Source: an uncultured Porphyromonadaceae bacterium
GTDB taxonomy: Bacteria; Bacteroidota; Bacteroidia; Bacteroidales; Porphyromonadaceae
Direction of reading: 5' to 3'
Length of the DNA stretch: 64,000 nt
Assembly (NCBI GenBank): GCA_947253625.1
Contig: CAMYAB010000001.1
Span: forward strand, 124,001-188,000
The notes beneath the pieces were generated by a model. It had not been told where the DNA came from. It saw only the letters and a program-made list of their open reading frames with translations, and ran no database searches. The position numbers were made by a program, and so were the translations under genes. Shown piece by piece: positions 18,093 through 26,797 of this stretch. The stretch's first letter is position 1, and each line of letters opens with the position of its first letter.

Positions 18093-19815
18093 TGCGATTG
18101 TAGGTTACGAAAAAAACACCTTGATTGCTGTATAAATTTTTATTGCCCTGTTGCCTAAAATCAAGCGTAGACTGAATCCCCTCGTAGAGAGAGTCGTGTC
18201 TATTGCCGGACGACTTTTGGGTAAGCGCACTGTTGAGCCCCGGGGCCAAGAAATAGTACCCCGTGTCATACCCTAGGATTGAGTACCGAGGAAAAGTGGT
18301 GCCAACGCCGTGCCCAAACCAGGTGATGAACTCACGCTCAAAAGCCCGGTAATCTCTATGCATTGGGTTTGGGAAAAAGGTGGTGTAAAAGGTTGCGCCT
18401 GTCCGATGAAAGAGTGCCTCTAGCTGTGAGGTATACGTTTGCCACTCTGGATAGCCAAACACCGTAATCTTTTCTGAGCCCTCTGAGTCATCTGAGCCTA
18501 CTGCATCAGTAACGGCAGCGAGAGTGCTTTGTGCGGCAGCGAACGACGAAGAGGTCGGCACCACCACTGTATGCGTTGTTTTGCGAACAAGCTCCGCCAG
18601 CGTAGATACCCCCGATGTACTAGGACTCTCGGTGTAGGAACGACCGGCTTTTACAAGCTTTTGCTTGAGTAGGTACACAAAGTCACCTTTCTCTTCGGTG
18701 TCCGATCCAAATTGCACAAAATGGACCTCGTAGCCTTGGTATTGACTCATGAATTTTTCTGCAGCGACTTCGTACAACAAGCGGTGAGGAGTGTTCACCT
18801 GATAGATGCGTGCTCCGTTCATGGCTTCGACCGACAAATCTTTTGATGAAAAGGGAACAACGTAAAGCGCACCCTTCTCCCCGGAGAGCTTTGCCAAACG
18901 AGCAACCGAGTTATTCGACACACCACCGATTATCAAGTCTACTTTAGGCAGACTTTGTATTTTGTTAAGCGTATTGCTTAGTTGCGTCTTTCCACAGTCC
19001 AGTACATGTAGGTTGATCGTTGCTCCGGCCATTTTTGCCGACTTGATCGTGAGTAAAAAACCCTTATAATAGTCAGAAAAGCGATGTTGTGTATCCTCCT
19101 CAAAAGGTAGGGCCAGCACCACATTTGTCGCATTATTGTCTTCAAGTCGACCGGGAGTTTTCTCTGGGGTAGGGGTGGTGGCTTGGTTGTTGGATAGTTT
19201 TGTATCAGGTACAAAAACCGTCTGTCCTGCTTTTAGCCCACTACGGACATGAGGATTGTAGTGGTAAAAGACCTCCTCCGACCACCCTGTCATCTTTAGA
19301 ATACTGTATACCGTCTGTTTGGGCGCAACGGTCATGACCGCTAGCCCTGTCACCTGCTTGGTTGGGCTGACAGGCGGACCCGGAACCATATTTTCGGACT
19401 TTCCAGCCCCGAAGGTACTGCCAGGGAGTGGAATCTTGATGATAACACCTATTGGGATAGCTGAGAGGTCCCCCAAGTCAGGATTAGCATTACGGATGGC
19501 ATCAACACTTACTCCATATTGTTTTGAGATAGAGTATAAGGTCTCCCCGGCTTTCACGCTATGAAATCGCTCCGTATCCTGCTGTTGTTGTAGTTGCAAC
19601 CGATCGGGAAGGTAGAGGGTTTGCCCGACATGGATTCCCTTTTCAGCTCCCGGATTTAGGCTATACAGTTCAGCTACAGAAATACCATACTTCAGACCAA
19701 TACGATAGAGGGTCTCATTGGATTGGACGACATGTCTGTTTTTGCCACTTTGGGCAAGACACATCACCGGAACCAGAGCAATTAGGAGAAGTGCGTAGAG
19801 TGTTTTTTTTATCAT
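18067..19815 (-). CDS. LysM-repeat protein with a periplasmic-binding (PBP1-like) domain
   Basis: A 582-aa exported protein with signal peptide LYALLLIALVPVMCLAQ. Three LysM-type peptidoglycan-binding repeats follow: residues about 28-72 (VVQSNETLYRIGLKYGIS), 84-130 (VKAGETLYSISKQYGVS) and a weaker third near 160-205 (VAPKQTVYSILKMTG). A linker leads to a type I periplasmic-binding fold from about 230 (VVLALPFEEDTQHRFSDYY, VDLIIGGVSNN). PBP1 folds occur in solute receptors and in the penicillin-binding-protein activator LpoA. Neither role can be proven here, but wall anchoring is likely. It overlaps the barrel gene downstream. Confidence 0.8.
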   Translation of the reverse strand: MIKKTLYALLLIALVPVMCLAQSGKNRHVVQSNETLYRIGLKYGISVAELYSLNPGAEKGIHVGQTLYLPDRLQLQQQQDTERFHSVKAGETLYSISKQYGVSVDAIRNANPDLGDLSAIPIGVIIKIPLPGSTFGAGKSENMVPGPPVSPTKQVTGLAVMTVAPKQTVYSILKMTGWSEEVFYHYNPHVRSGLKAGQTVFVPDTKLSNNQATTPTPEKTPGRLEDNNATNVVLALPFEEDTQHRFSDYYKGFLLTIKSAKMAGATINLHVLDCGKTQLSNTLNKIQSLPKVDLIIGGVSNNSVARLAKLSGEKGALYVVPFSSKDLSVEAMNGARIYQVNTPHRLLYEVAAEKFMSQYQGYEVHFVQFGSDTEEKGDFVYLLKQKLVKAGRSYTESPSTSGVSTLAELVRKTTHTVVVPTSSSFAAAQSTLAAVTDAVGSDDSEGSEKITVFGYPEWQTYTSQLEALFHRTGATFYTTFFPNPMHRDYRAFEREFITWFGHGVGTTFPRYSILGYDTGYYFLAPGLNSALTQKSSGNRHDSLYEGIQSTLDFRQQGNKNLYSNQGVFFVTYNRNDRSTSIN

Positions 19816-19862
19816 TGTATGGTTGGGGTCGTTATTGTACAGATTGATCCATCTTTATACTA

Positions 19863-19889
19863 CAAAGGTAGTCGTTTCTAACCAGAAAC
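19863..19889 (-). promoter_or_regulatory. -7 element and dyad upstream of the LysM/PBP1 gene
   Basis: On the minus strand TACCTTTG (19863-19870) matches TAnnTTTG and lies about 48 bases before the ATG. Immediately upstream is a 6+6 inverted repeat, GTTTCT-N4-AGAAAC (19874-19889), in the spacer region of the promoter, where a regulator would block RNA polymerase. It is an operator candidate only. Confidence 0.45.
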
Positions 19890-19966
19890 ACACACTGGCT
19901 GACTTAGCAAAAAAGGGTATCAATTGATTCTCGATTCAACAACAAAACAAGTCAACCATTTTCAGG

Positions 19967-20048
19967 GATCCACACCATCTAAACGAACGCTTCTATCCGT
20001 GAAAACTTTTGCTTCTATCCGTGAAACAGATTGCTTCTATTCGTGAAA
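19967..20048 (+). repeat. 22-bp tandem array 1 (three units plus degenerate leader unit)
   Basis: The core GCTTCTATCCGTGAAA starts at 19989, 20011 and 20033 (the last has one change, TATTCG), an exact 22-bp period. The 6-bp linkers are ACTTTT and CAGATT. One period upstream (19967-19982) a poor match ends in TCTAA. The same family occurs at 45.7 and 58.1 kb. Confidence 0.9.
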
Positions 20049-20278
20049 ATTTGGGGCTACTTCAATTGCTTTGTTTGCAGCGTGTTGTGGCATCCCCCTT
20101 TTCTATGCTTTTTGTAGTTGAGACTGTCGGTGCCACTTATTTGACAGAGCCGTCTGTCGTGAACTGTGATTTGGAAATCAGGTTTTTGAAAGAATAGTAT
20201 GCTCCTATTAGTTTTTACATACTTTCGGGAATAGTATCAAGTAATTCTTCTCTAAACTTTTTAGTGGATACAAAATAA

Positions 20279-20320
20279 GAGATGAGGGTGTGACATGTTT
20301 AATGCACCCCCTCACCTCTC
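20279..20320 (-). terminator. Terminator hairpin of the DUF1015 gene
   Basis: GAGATGAGGGTG pairs imperfectly with CACCCCCTCACCTCTC around a 14-base loop. On the minus strand it lies 22 bases after the DUF1015 stop and is followed by TTATTTTG. Confidence 0.65.
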
Positions 20321-20342
20321 GTTTATGTAAGTAGGCCGTTAG

Positions 20343-21593
20343 TTAGTCTTCAATCTTATGCACTATTAGACCTGAACGTAGTTTGGGCTCAAACCAAGTA
20401 GTCTTGGGTGGCATGATTGCACCTGTATCTGCAATGTTTATAATCTGTTGCATAGATACCGGATATAATGCCAAGGCTATTTTCATCTCGCCGGAGTCAA
20501 CGCGTTTCTTTAGCTCACCAAGGCCGCGGATGCCACCGACAAAGTCCACCCGTTTGCTCGTTCTTAGGTCAGTTATGCCCAAGATATCACGGAGTATAAG
20601 GTCGCTACTTATCGTTACATCGAGCACCCCTATAGGATCACTGTCATCGTATGTTCCCTTTTTGGCCGTGAGAGAATACCACTTGCCATCCATGTAGAGG
20701 CTAAAGTTGTGGAGTTTCTGTGGCTTATACTCTGTTGCGCCTTTTTCTTCGACAAGAAAGTGTTCCGAAAGTTTCTCCAAAAACTCTTTTTCGGACAAAC
20801 CATTGAGGTCTTTAACGACACGGTTGTAGTCTATAATGGTGAGATGACTGGCCGGAAAGGCCACCGCCATAAAGTAGTTGTACTCTTCATCACCAGTGTG
20901 ATCGGGGTTGTTTTTTGCCTTTTCGGCCCCTACCAATGCCGCTGCCGCTGAGCGATGGTGCCCATCTGCAATGTACAGAGAAGGAATATCGGCGAAGGCA
21001 TCGGTGATGGTTTGAATGTCTCCATTGTCAGAAACTACCCAGACAGTGTGTCTAAAGCCATCATGCTCTGCAACAAAGTCATACTCTGGTGTTTGAACTT
21101 TGTATTTATCTATAATGCCTTGAAGCACTTTGTTGTCAGGAAATGCAAAGAATACAGGCTCAAGGTTGGCATCTAGTATTCTTACATGCTTCATCCGATC
21201 TTCCTCTTTGTCTTTACGAGTCAATTCATGTTTTTTGATTCGTCCTTCCAGATAGTCTGTTACATTGGCACCAATCACAATTCCATACTGGGTCTTACCA
21301 TTCATGGTTTGTGCGTAGATATAGTAGCAGGGCTTTTCATCTTGGACCAGCCATCCTTTTTTCTGGAATGCTTCAAACTGCTCCTTTGCCATCAAGTAAA
21401 CGTCCGGATCATGTTCGTCCTTTCCCACCGGAAAGTTGATCTCTGGGCGAATAATGTGGTATAGTGACTTTTCGTTACCCTTTGCTTCTTCACGGGCTTC
21501 ATCACTATTCAAAACATCATATGGGCGCGAAGCCACTTGGGTAACTAGGTCCTTAGGAGGACGTAGTCCTCGGAAAGGTCTTACTTTTGCCAT
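20343..21593 (-). CDS. DUF1015 family protein
   Basis: A 416-aa cytosolic protein recognised as DUF1015 from its opening (VRPFRGLRPPKDLVTQVASRPYDVLNSDEA, shown in part) and from the motif IADGHHRSAAAA, which looks like an active or binding site. The enzymatic role is unestablished. It is the third gene of a serC-serA-DUF1015 minus-strand cluster that I recall being conserved in Bacteroidales. That suggests, but does not prove, a link to serine or phosphohydroxy-amino-acid metabolism. A hairpin terminator follows. Confidence 0.88.
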   Translation of the reverse strand: MAKVRPFRGLRPPKDLVTQVASRPYDVLNSDEAREEAKGNEKSLYHIIRPEINFPVGKDEHDPDVYLMAKEQFEAFQKKGWLVQDEKPCYYIYAQTMNGKTQYGIVIGANVTDYLEGRIKKHELTRKDKEEDRMKHVRILDANLEPVFFAFPDNKVLQGIIDKYKVQTPEYDFVAEHDGFRHTVWVVSDNGDIQTITDAFADIPSLYIADGHHRSAAAALVGAEKAKNNPDHTGDEEYNYFMAVAFPASHLTIIDYNRVVKDLNGLSEKEFLEKLSEHFLVEEKGATEYKPQKLHNFSLYMDGKWYSLTAKKGTYDDSDPIGVLDVTISSDLILRDILGITDLRTSKRVDFVGGIRGLGELKKRVDSGEMKIALALYPVSMQQIINIADTGAIMPPKTTWFEPKLRSGLIVHKIED

Positions 21594-21627
21594 GTTGTGA
21601 GTTTATATTAGTGTTAGTGGGAAAATT

Positions 21628-22536
21628 TTAGTTTACTCTAAAAGTTGTGTCTCCTGTAGAGAAGTACTTACAAATTTGCTCTGCAGCTGCAACTCCAGCA
21701 TTAATGTTGGCTTCTGCTGTCTGTGCACCCATCTTTTTAGGGGTTGAGAAGTACTGACCTTCTAGTTTGCAAAACTCAGCTTCTTTATCGGGATTGAGAT
21801 CAGTCACGTATTTGATATCAGGTCGCTCGAGCATGACTTTCAGTAGATCATCCTCGTTAATAACCTCTTTGCGGGCGGTGTTGACTAAAACGGCATCTTT
21901 CGGGAGGAGTTTCAGTAAATCGTAGTTAACAGACTTTGCCGTTTTGTCATTCAATGGAATGTGCAGTGATATGACGTCACAAGTCTTGTATAGTTCTTCA
22001 GGGGAGCTAAGACGGGTCACCCCTGGCTCCTCATCTTTTGATCGTCGATAGGAGTAAACGCTCATCCCGAAACCATTTGCTATTCTAGCGACGTTTTGTC
22101 CCACATGTCCCATGCCGTGGATACCAATCTTTCGGTCCTTGAGTTCTCCTCCGGACTTGCCATTGTAGAAGTTTCGCTCTGCCATGATTGCAAGTCCAAT
22201 GACCAGCTCTGCCACTGCATTAGAGTTTTGTCCGGGAGTATTTTCGCAAATTATGTCTTTTGTTGAGGCATAGGCTGTGTCAAGATTGTCATATCCAGCT
22301 CCAGCGCGTACTACAATTTTGAGCTTCTTTGCTGCATCCAACACCTCTTGGTCTACTTTGTCGGAGCGAACAATAAGGGCATCCACGTCTTTTACGGCCT
22401 CAAGCAACTGAGCTTTGTCCGTATATTTTTCAAGCAAAACAAGTGTGTTCCCGTTTTTTTCAATCACGTTTTTGATCTTTTCTACGGCAACGGGCGAAAA
22501 TGGCTTTTCTGTAGCGACAAGTATTTTTTTAGACAT
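21628..22536 (-). CDS. serA: D-3-phosphoglycerate dehydrogenase, ACT-less
   Basis: First step of serine synthesis, oxidising 3-phosphoglycerate with NAD+. The 302-aa protein has the substrate-binding half (VVRAGAGYDNLD), the nucleotide motif GIHGMGHVGQNVARIA and the catalytic Arg in NTARKEVI. It stops without any C-terminal ACT regulatory domain, so allosteric serine feedback through ACT is absent. The usual catalytic His (HIGAS-type) is replaced by Lys in KKMGAQTAEAN, the arrangement known for type III PGDHs of Bacteroidales and Entamoeba. serC lies 131 bases upstream on the same strand. Confidence 0.93.
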   Translation of the reverse strand: MSKKILVATEKPFSPVAVEKIKNVIEKNGNTLVLLEKYTDKAQLLEAVKDVDALIVRSDKVDQEVLDAAKKLKIVVRAGAGYDNLDTAYASTKDIICENTPGQNSNAVAELVIGLAIMAERNFYNGKSGGELKDRKIGIHGMGHVGQNVARIANGFGMSVYSYRRSKDEEPGVTRLSSPEELYKTCDVISLHIPLNDKTAKSVNYDLLKLLPKDAVLVNTARKEVINEDDLLKVMLERPDIKYVTDLNPDKEAEFCKLEGQYFSTPKKMGAQTAEANINAGVAAAEQICKYFSTGDTTFRVN

Positions 22537-22667
22537 AATGGTAGTAGATTAGTTTAGTAGTAGATTCGTTTTTGATAGTCCAAAAGTTCCCGACCATGCT
22601 TTCGGAATATCAAAATAACCTTTTTGAAATTCTTTCGCATGATCGGGAAGCTTTCAGTTCTCTAGTT

Positions 22668-23732
22668 TTAGATTTGCTTTTCAAAGTCTTTCATGACAGC
22701 AATTAAGTCTCGAACACCATTGATATCCATTGCATTATAGATAGATGCTCGGAACCCACCAACGGAGCGGTGTCCCTTGATAGCAGACATACCTCTCGAA
22801 GTCGCAAATTCAAGGAAGTCAGCTTCCTTATCCTTGTATTCGTCCTTCATGACAAAGCAGACATTCATGATTGAACGACTATCTGCCTCAGCAGTACCAC
22901 GGAAAATCTTTGACTCGTCAATGGCTGCGTACAGTTCTTTGGCCTTTTCCTCATTGAGTTTCTCTATCGCTTTCACACCACCTAGTTCCTTGTACCACCT
23001 CAGTGTTTGGAGGGCTACGTATATCGGAAATACAGGTGGGGTATTGAACATGCTTCCCTTGTCTACATGGGTCTGATAGTTGAGCATGGTGGGCAGTGTG
23101 CGATCCACCTTGCCAAGTGCATCCTTCTTAACCACAACAAATGTAACGCCGGCAGCAGAAAGGTTTTTTTGAGCCCCTCCATAGACGCAAATATATTTGC
23201 TAAAATCGATCTCACGTGTAAAAATATCAGACGACATGTCTGAAATTAGTGGCACTTTGCAATCTGGATCATAGCGGATTTCGGTCCCGTAGATGGTGTT
23301 GTTTGATGTGTAGTGGAAGTAGTCCACGTCATCAGGAATTGTGAATTTGGGAATGTACGAGTAGTTGTCATCTTTTGAGCTGGCAACAACTTCCACGTCT
23401 CCCACGAGTTTCGCCTCTTTGATTGCTTTGCTAGCCCACGTACCAGTGTCAAGGTAAGCTGCTTTGGTCTTCAAAAAGTTCAGTGGCGCTTGGTAAAATT
23501 GCAAGCTGGCCCCACCACCTAAGAATATCACCTCGTGGGTATCCGGGATGTTGAGTAACTCTTTGAAAAGAGCCAATGTTTCATCCATGACTGCAACAAA
23601 AGGTTTGCCCCTATGGGATACTTCGATGAGGGATAACCCAGTGTTTGCAAAATTCAGAACGGCTTCGGCTGATTTCTTGATAACTCCTTCGTTGAGAATG
23701 GATGGACCTGCTGAAAAGTTGCGTATTTTCAT
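22668..23732 (-). CDS. serC: Phosphoserine aminotransferase
   Basis: PLP-dependent conversion of 3-phosphohydroxypyruvate to phosphoserine. The opening NFSAGPSILNEGVIKKSA is the SerC signature, and the PLP-binding Lys lies in YGGAQKNLSAAGVTFV. The C-terminal HRSVGGFRASIYNAM is also diagnostic. Length is 354 aa. It is the first gene of the serC-serA-DUF1015 cluster, with a TACCTTTA element about 70 bases upstream as a possible -7 box. Confidence 0.95.
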   Translation of the reverse strand: MKIRNFSAGPSILNEGVIKKSAEAVLNFANTGLSLIEVSHRGKPFVAVMDETLALFKELLNIPDTHEVIFLGGGASLQFYQAPLNFLKTKAAYLDTGTWASKAIKEAKLVGDVEVVASSKDDNYSYIPKFTIPDDVDYFHYTSNNTIYGTEIRYDPDCKVPLISDMSSDIFTREIDFSKYICVYGGAQKNLSAAGVTFVVVKKDALGKVDRTLPTMLNYQTHVDKGSMFNTPPVFPIYVALQTLRWYKELGGVKAIEKLNEEKAKELYAAIDESKIFRGTAEADSRSIMNVCFVMKDEYKDKEADFLEFATSRGMSAIKGHRSVGGFRASIYNAMDINGVRDLIAVMKDFEKQI

Positions 23733-23824
23733 GGCGATGTTTGGTTTGAGTTTAATAAATAGTGGTTTTATTATAGCATATTCGTTTTGGTCTCTAGTGT
23801 AAAGGTACGCAATTTATCTTGATT

Positions 23825-25138
23825 TTACGCTTTTGGCTGATCGTTTCGTAAGTAGCTAAGTGTCTGTTGCTTGAGTTTGTTTTCTGAAGCGTTGTCTTGA
23901 CTGTGCCAAAATTTTGTTCCAGTAATTGCTTTGGGCAGGTACTCTTGATCTGTGTAGTGGTTGATGTAATCGTGGGGGTATTTGTACTCCTTTCCATAGC
24001 CCAAGTCTTTCATCAGCTGGGTGGGGGCATTTCGAAGGTGTAGCGGAACTGGGTAGGGTGGGGCACTGCGGACAAAGGTCAAGGCTGAATTTATAGCGTT
24101 ATATGCACTATTGCTCTTTGGAGATGTCGCAAGGTAGATCGTTGCTTCAGCCAATGGGATTCGTCCTTCGGGCCAGCCAATTTTGTGCACAGCGTCAAAT
24201 GCTGCTTGGGCGATCAGCAATGCATTGGGATTGGCGAGCCCAATATCTTCGGAGGCCGAAATGACTAGTCGCCTTGCGATGAACTCAGGGTCTTCCCCTC
24301 CTTCGATCATGCGAGCAAGCCAATAAATGGCTGCATCTGGATCACTACCACGAATGCTCTTGATGAATGCAGATATTATGTCATAGTGCAGTTCCCCGCC
24401 TTTGTCGTACGCTGCAAGATTTTGTCTGAGTTCACTAGTCACAATCTGGTTGTTGATAGTGACAGACTGCTTTTCAGTAGCCTCCGATGTAGAGGCAAGA
24501 ATTTCTATGATATTGAGCAGCTTACGCGCATCTCCAGCCGATGTCGCAAAAAGTGCCTCTGTCTCTTGTATTTCAAAGGTCAGCTTATTCAGAACAACAT
24601 CTTGACGGATCGCACGACTAAGCAACTTGCCAAGAGCTTCGTCGTCAAGAGGATTCAACACAAACACCCTACACCGGGAAAGTAGGGGGCGGATAACCTC
24701 AAAAGAAGGGTTCTCCGTAGTCGCGCCAATCAAGGTGACAACTCCCCTTTCTACAGCATGCAGAAGAGAATCTTGCTGTGCCTTGCTAAAGCGATGGATC
24801 TCATCAATAAAAAGGATGGGAGTCCCTTGGGAAAACAGACCAGCATGTTGCTTTTGTGCTTGTTCAATTACCTCCCGTACCTCCTTCACCCCTGAGCTTA
24901 CAGCGCTCAACTGGTAAAAAGGAACTTTCATTTGTTGAGCCACGATATATGCGAGTGTTGTTTTGCCAACCCCGGGTGGCCCCCATAGTATAAATGAACG
25001 AAAAACTTTGCTTGAAATCATTTCATGCAAAGAACCACCAGGACCCACCAAGTGCTCCTGCCCAAAATAATCCTCTAGTTTTTGGGGACGGAGACGCTCT
25101 GCCAGTGGTGGAAGGAATTGGGGCATATCTCCGTTCAT
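23825..25138 (-). CDS. rarA: Replication-associated recombination protein A (AAA+ ATPase)
   Basis: RarA/MgsA acts at stalled replication forks and interacts with SSB. Walker A is GPPGVGKTTLAY, Walker B is ILFIDEIHRF, and sensor 1 is IGATTENPSFEV. The C-terminal tetramerisation region (SIRGSDPDAAIYWLARMIEGGEDP) is also typical. Length is 437 aa. The start overlaps the stop of the upstream TPR gene as ATGA, so translation is probably coupled. Confidence 0.94.
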   Translation of the reverse strand: MNGDMPQFLPPLAERLRPQKLEDYFGQEHLVGPGGSLHEMISSKVFRSFILWGPPGVGKTTLAYIVAQQMKVPFYQLSAVSSGVKEVREVIEQAQKQHAGLFSQGTPILFIDEIHRFSKAQQDSLLHAVERGVVTLIGATTENPSFEVIRPLLSRCRVFVLNPLDDEALGKLLSRAIRQDVVLNKLTFEIQETEALFATSAGDARKLLNIIEILASTSEATEKQSVTINNQIVTSELRQNLAAYDKGGELHYDIISAFIKSIRGSDPDAAIYWLARMIEGGEDPEFIARRLVISASEDIGLANPNALLIAQAAFDAVHKIGWPEGRIPLAEATIYLATSPKSNSAYNAINSALTFVRSAPPYPVPLHLRNAPTQLMKDLGYGKEYKYPHDYINHYTDQEYLPKAITGTKFWHSQDNASENKLKQQTLSYLRNDQPKA

Positions 25139-26589
25139 TCGTTGTTTTCGGTGGAGTGTTCCTTCATCTCAAGCCCATTACCTTTCATGGCTTCCATGAT
25201 TGCATGACGTGTTTTCAGTAAATTGGTATGTTCCGGATCAACCTCAAGACCATGCGTGGTAGCATCAAGTGCTTTATTGAGTTCTCCAAGTCGAATATAG
25301 CACTGAGCAGCTTTGTTTTGGTAAAAAACGTATTGAGCTAATTCTCCTTCTTCTGCACACCTTACGATGACTTGCTTTACGACATCTATATGCTGTTGAT
25401 AATCTCCTAACGCAAAATAAAAGTTTTCCAGCGTGAAGAGTGTACTCTGATTTTTGGGCAACTCTGATCTGTGCTTTGCCATGAAGTCCAATGCTTCGGT
25501 GCGAATTCGCTTCCGTTCATACTCATCCTCAGTGCCAGTATACAAGGAAATATATGCTTGGCTGATGTCCTTAATACAACTACTTTTTCGGTATCCACCA
25601 CTTAATGCCATCTGAAAGGCTTGGATAGCTCCCCTTTGATCTTTCTCCACCAACTTTTTTTTGCCTTCTTTGTAGTAAGAATACATCTCAGCATTACTTT
25701 CGGGATTTCTGTTTGCAGGGAGTAAGTCATCACTCGCTTGCTCAAACGCATCAGCTAAACAACGTGCTATTTGATTTTGTGGGTAGGCATTGAGAATCAT
25801 TTGCACAATATACTTGGCATTTTGAAACTCTTCTTTTTTTATCATTTCTTTCACTAAGTCAAGTAGTTGTGCTGCCGATGTCGGTCGGTGGACACACTTG
25901 GCCGCCACTCCCTTTCTGTTAGTTGTGCGTAGGTATATTACCTCTACTTCCTTACCTTGTGCATACTTGAGTTCATCGTCAACAAGGTCAAATTTGTTGA
26001 AAAAATAGCGCTGACCATCACCAAGATCATCTATGAATCCAAAATGGAAGCAGGGGTTTAGTTCTACTATTTTACCCATCGATTTGATGGTCTGCAAATT
26101 CTCTTGGAGGGTGCTTCCTTCCGATGTGGAGTCAAGAAGGGTCAGTAACTCTTCTTGTAGAGCACTTGAGCGGGCTTTTGTTTCCCTTTTTAGACGCCAA
26201 TTATGCGTCAACGATGGATCTCGATGAGTCAATTCATCAAGCGGTATCTTGTCCCCAGGCTTGAATTGTCTGAAAGCGAATCCCTTTAGATCAGAGTCGG
26301 TAGACGTGTTCGTGATAGGATTCGTATGTATAGGCTCTGTTTGTCTAAGCGTGGTTTGCTGGCTAATGTTATTATCTCTATTGTCCCTTCTGACGCTATA
26401 TTTGTCACGCGCTTGAGTTGAAAACGAGACAATTGCATCTGCTTTGATCCCTTCAATAGCTCCAGAAAGGGTGCGAAGCACTACAAGCCTATTATCTATG
26501 TATATGAGAGTTCCATTGATTCTGCTCCCTGATCCGGTAATGCTTAGGTAGTCTCCCTCTTTGAAGTTGTTTTTAATGTAATCAATCAT
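25135..26589 (-). CDS. TPR protein with an S1/cold-shock-like central domain
   Basis: A 484-aa protein with no signal peptide. Residues 1-60 look like a small beta-barrel (EGDYLSITGSGSRINGTLIYID). A low-complexity polar linker follows. Residues about 168-232 resemble a cold-shock/S1 OB fold (GKIVELNPCFHFGFIDD through YFFNKFDLVDDEL). From about 240 onward a helical region carries TPR-like repeats (GAIQAFQMALSGGYRKSSC, GELNKALDATTHGLEVDPEH). The combination suggests a nucleic-acid-binding scaffold, which is inference. It heads the operon with rarA. Confidence 0.65.
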   Translation of the reverse strand: MIDYIKNNFKEGDYLSITGSGSRINGTLIYIDNRLVVLRTLSGAIEGIKADAIVSFSTQARDKYSVRRDNRDNNISQQTTLRQTEPIHTNPITNTSTDSDLKGFAFRQFKPGDKIPLDELTHRDPSLTHNWRLKRETKARSSALQEELLTLLDSTSEGSTLQENLQTIKSMGKIVELNPCFHFGFIDDLGDGQRYFFNKFDLVDDELKYAQGKEVEVIYLRTTNRKGVAAKCVHRPTSAAQLLDLVKEMIKKEEFQNAKYIVQMILNAYPQNQIARCLADAFEQASDDLLPANRNPESNAEMYSYYKEGKKKLVEKDQRGAIQAFQMALSGGYRKSSCIKDISQAYISLYTGTEDEYERKRIRTEALDFMAKHRSELPKNQSTLFTLENFYFALGDYQQHIDVVKQVIVRCAEEGELAQYVFYQNKAAQCYIRLGELNKALDATTHGLEVDPEHTNLLKTRHAIMEAMKGNGLEMKEHSTENNE

Positions 26590-26670
26590 GACTCTGCTTA
26601 GTTCTTTGAGATGGGCAAAATAGATACTCAGTTCTCCATCTTATTAAGTATTTCTAATAACATGTTAGTA

Positions 26671-26678
26671 CAAATATA
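26671..26678 (-). promoter_or_regulatory. -7 element for the TPR-rarA operon
   Basis: Minus-strand TATATTTG is a perfect TAnnTTTG in the divergent gap between the TPR gene and hpt, about 82 bases before the TPR start. No -33 TTTG is obvious. Confidence 0.45.
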
Positions 26679-26750
26679 GCGTTTCTTCGGTTTCTACCCT
26701 AATCCTTTTTATTTATAAAATATCGCCGAGGCTACTGCCTTTTTTTTTGT

Positions 26751-26758
26751 TAGATTTG
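26751..26758 (+). promoter_or_regulatory. -7 element for hpt-adk
   Basis: TAGATTTG matches TAnnTTTG, preceded by a T-run, 39 bases before the hpt ATG. No clear -33 element. Confidence 0.5.
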
Positions 26759-26797
26759 CAGAGTAGTTTCGTACAAACATCCGAAAGTTGAAGACAA

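Larger units (their letters stand above)
19816..20342. other. Intergenic region with 22-bp array 1
   Basis: A 527-base gap between two minus-strand genes. From left to right it holds the LysM-gene promoter and an adjacent dyad (19863-19889), the 22-bp repeat array (19967-20048), about 230 bases with no feature I can name, and a terminator hairpin for the DUF1015 gene (20279-20320). A short open frame across the array (20009-20197) is an accident of the repeats. Confidence 0.7.

Noticed and set aside
19967..20048. CRISPR array
   Set aside because: Repeats of 16 bp with 6-bp linkers are far too short, linkers recur between loci, and no cas genes are present.
20009..20197. 62-aa open frame across array 1
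   Set aside because: Starts with TTG inside the repeat and has no recognisable feature.
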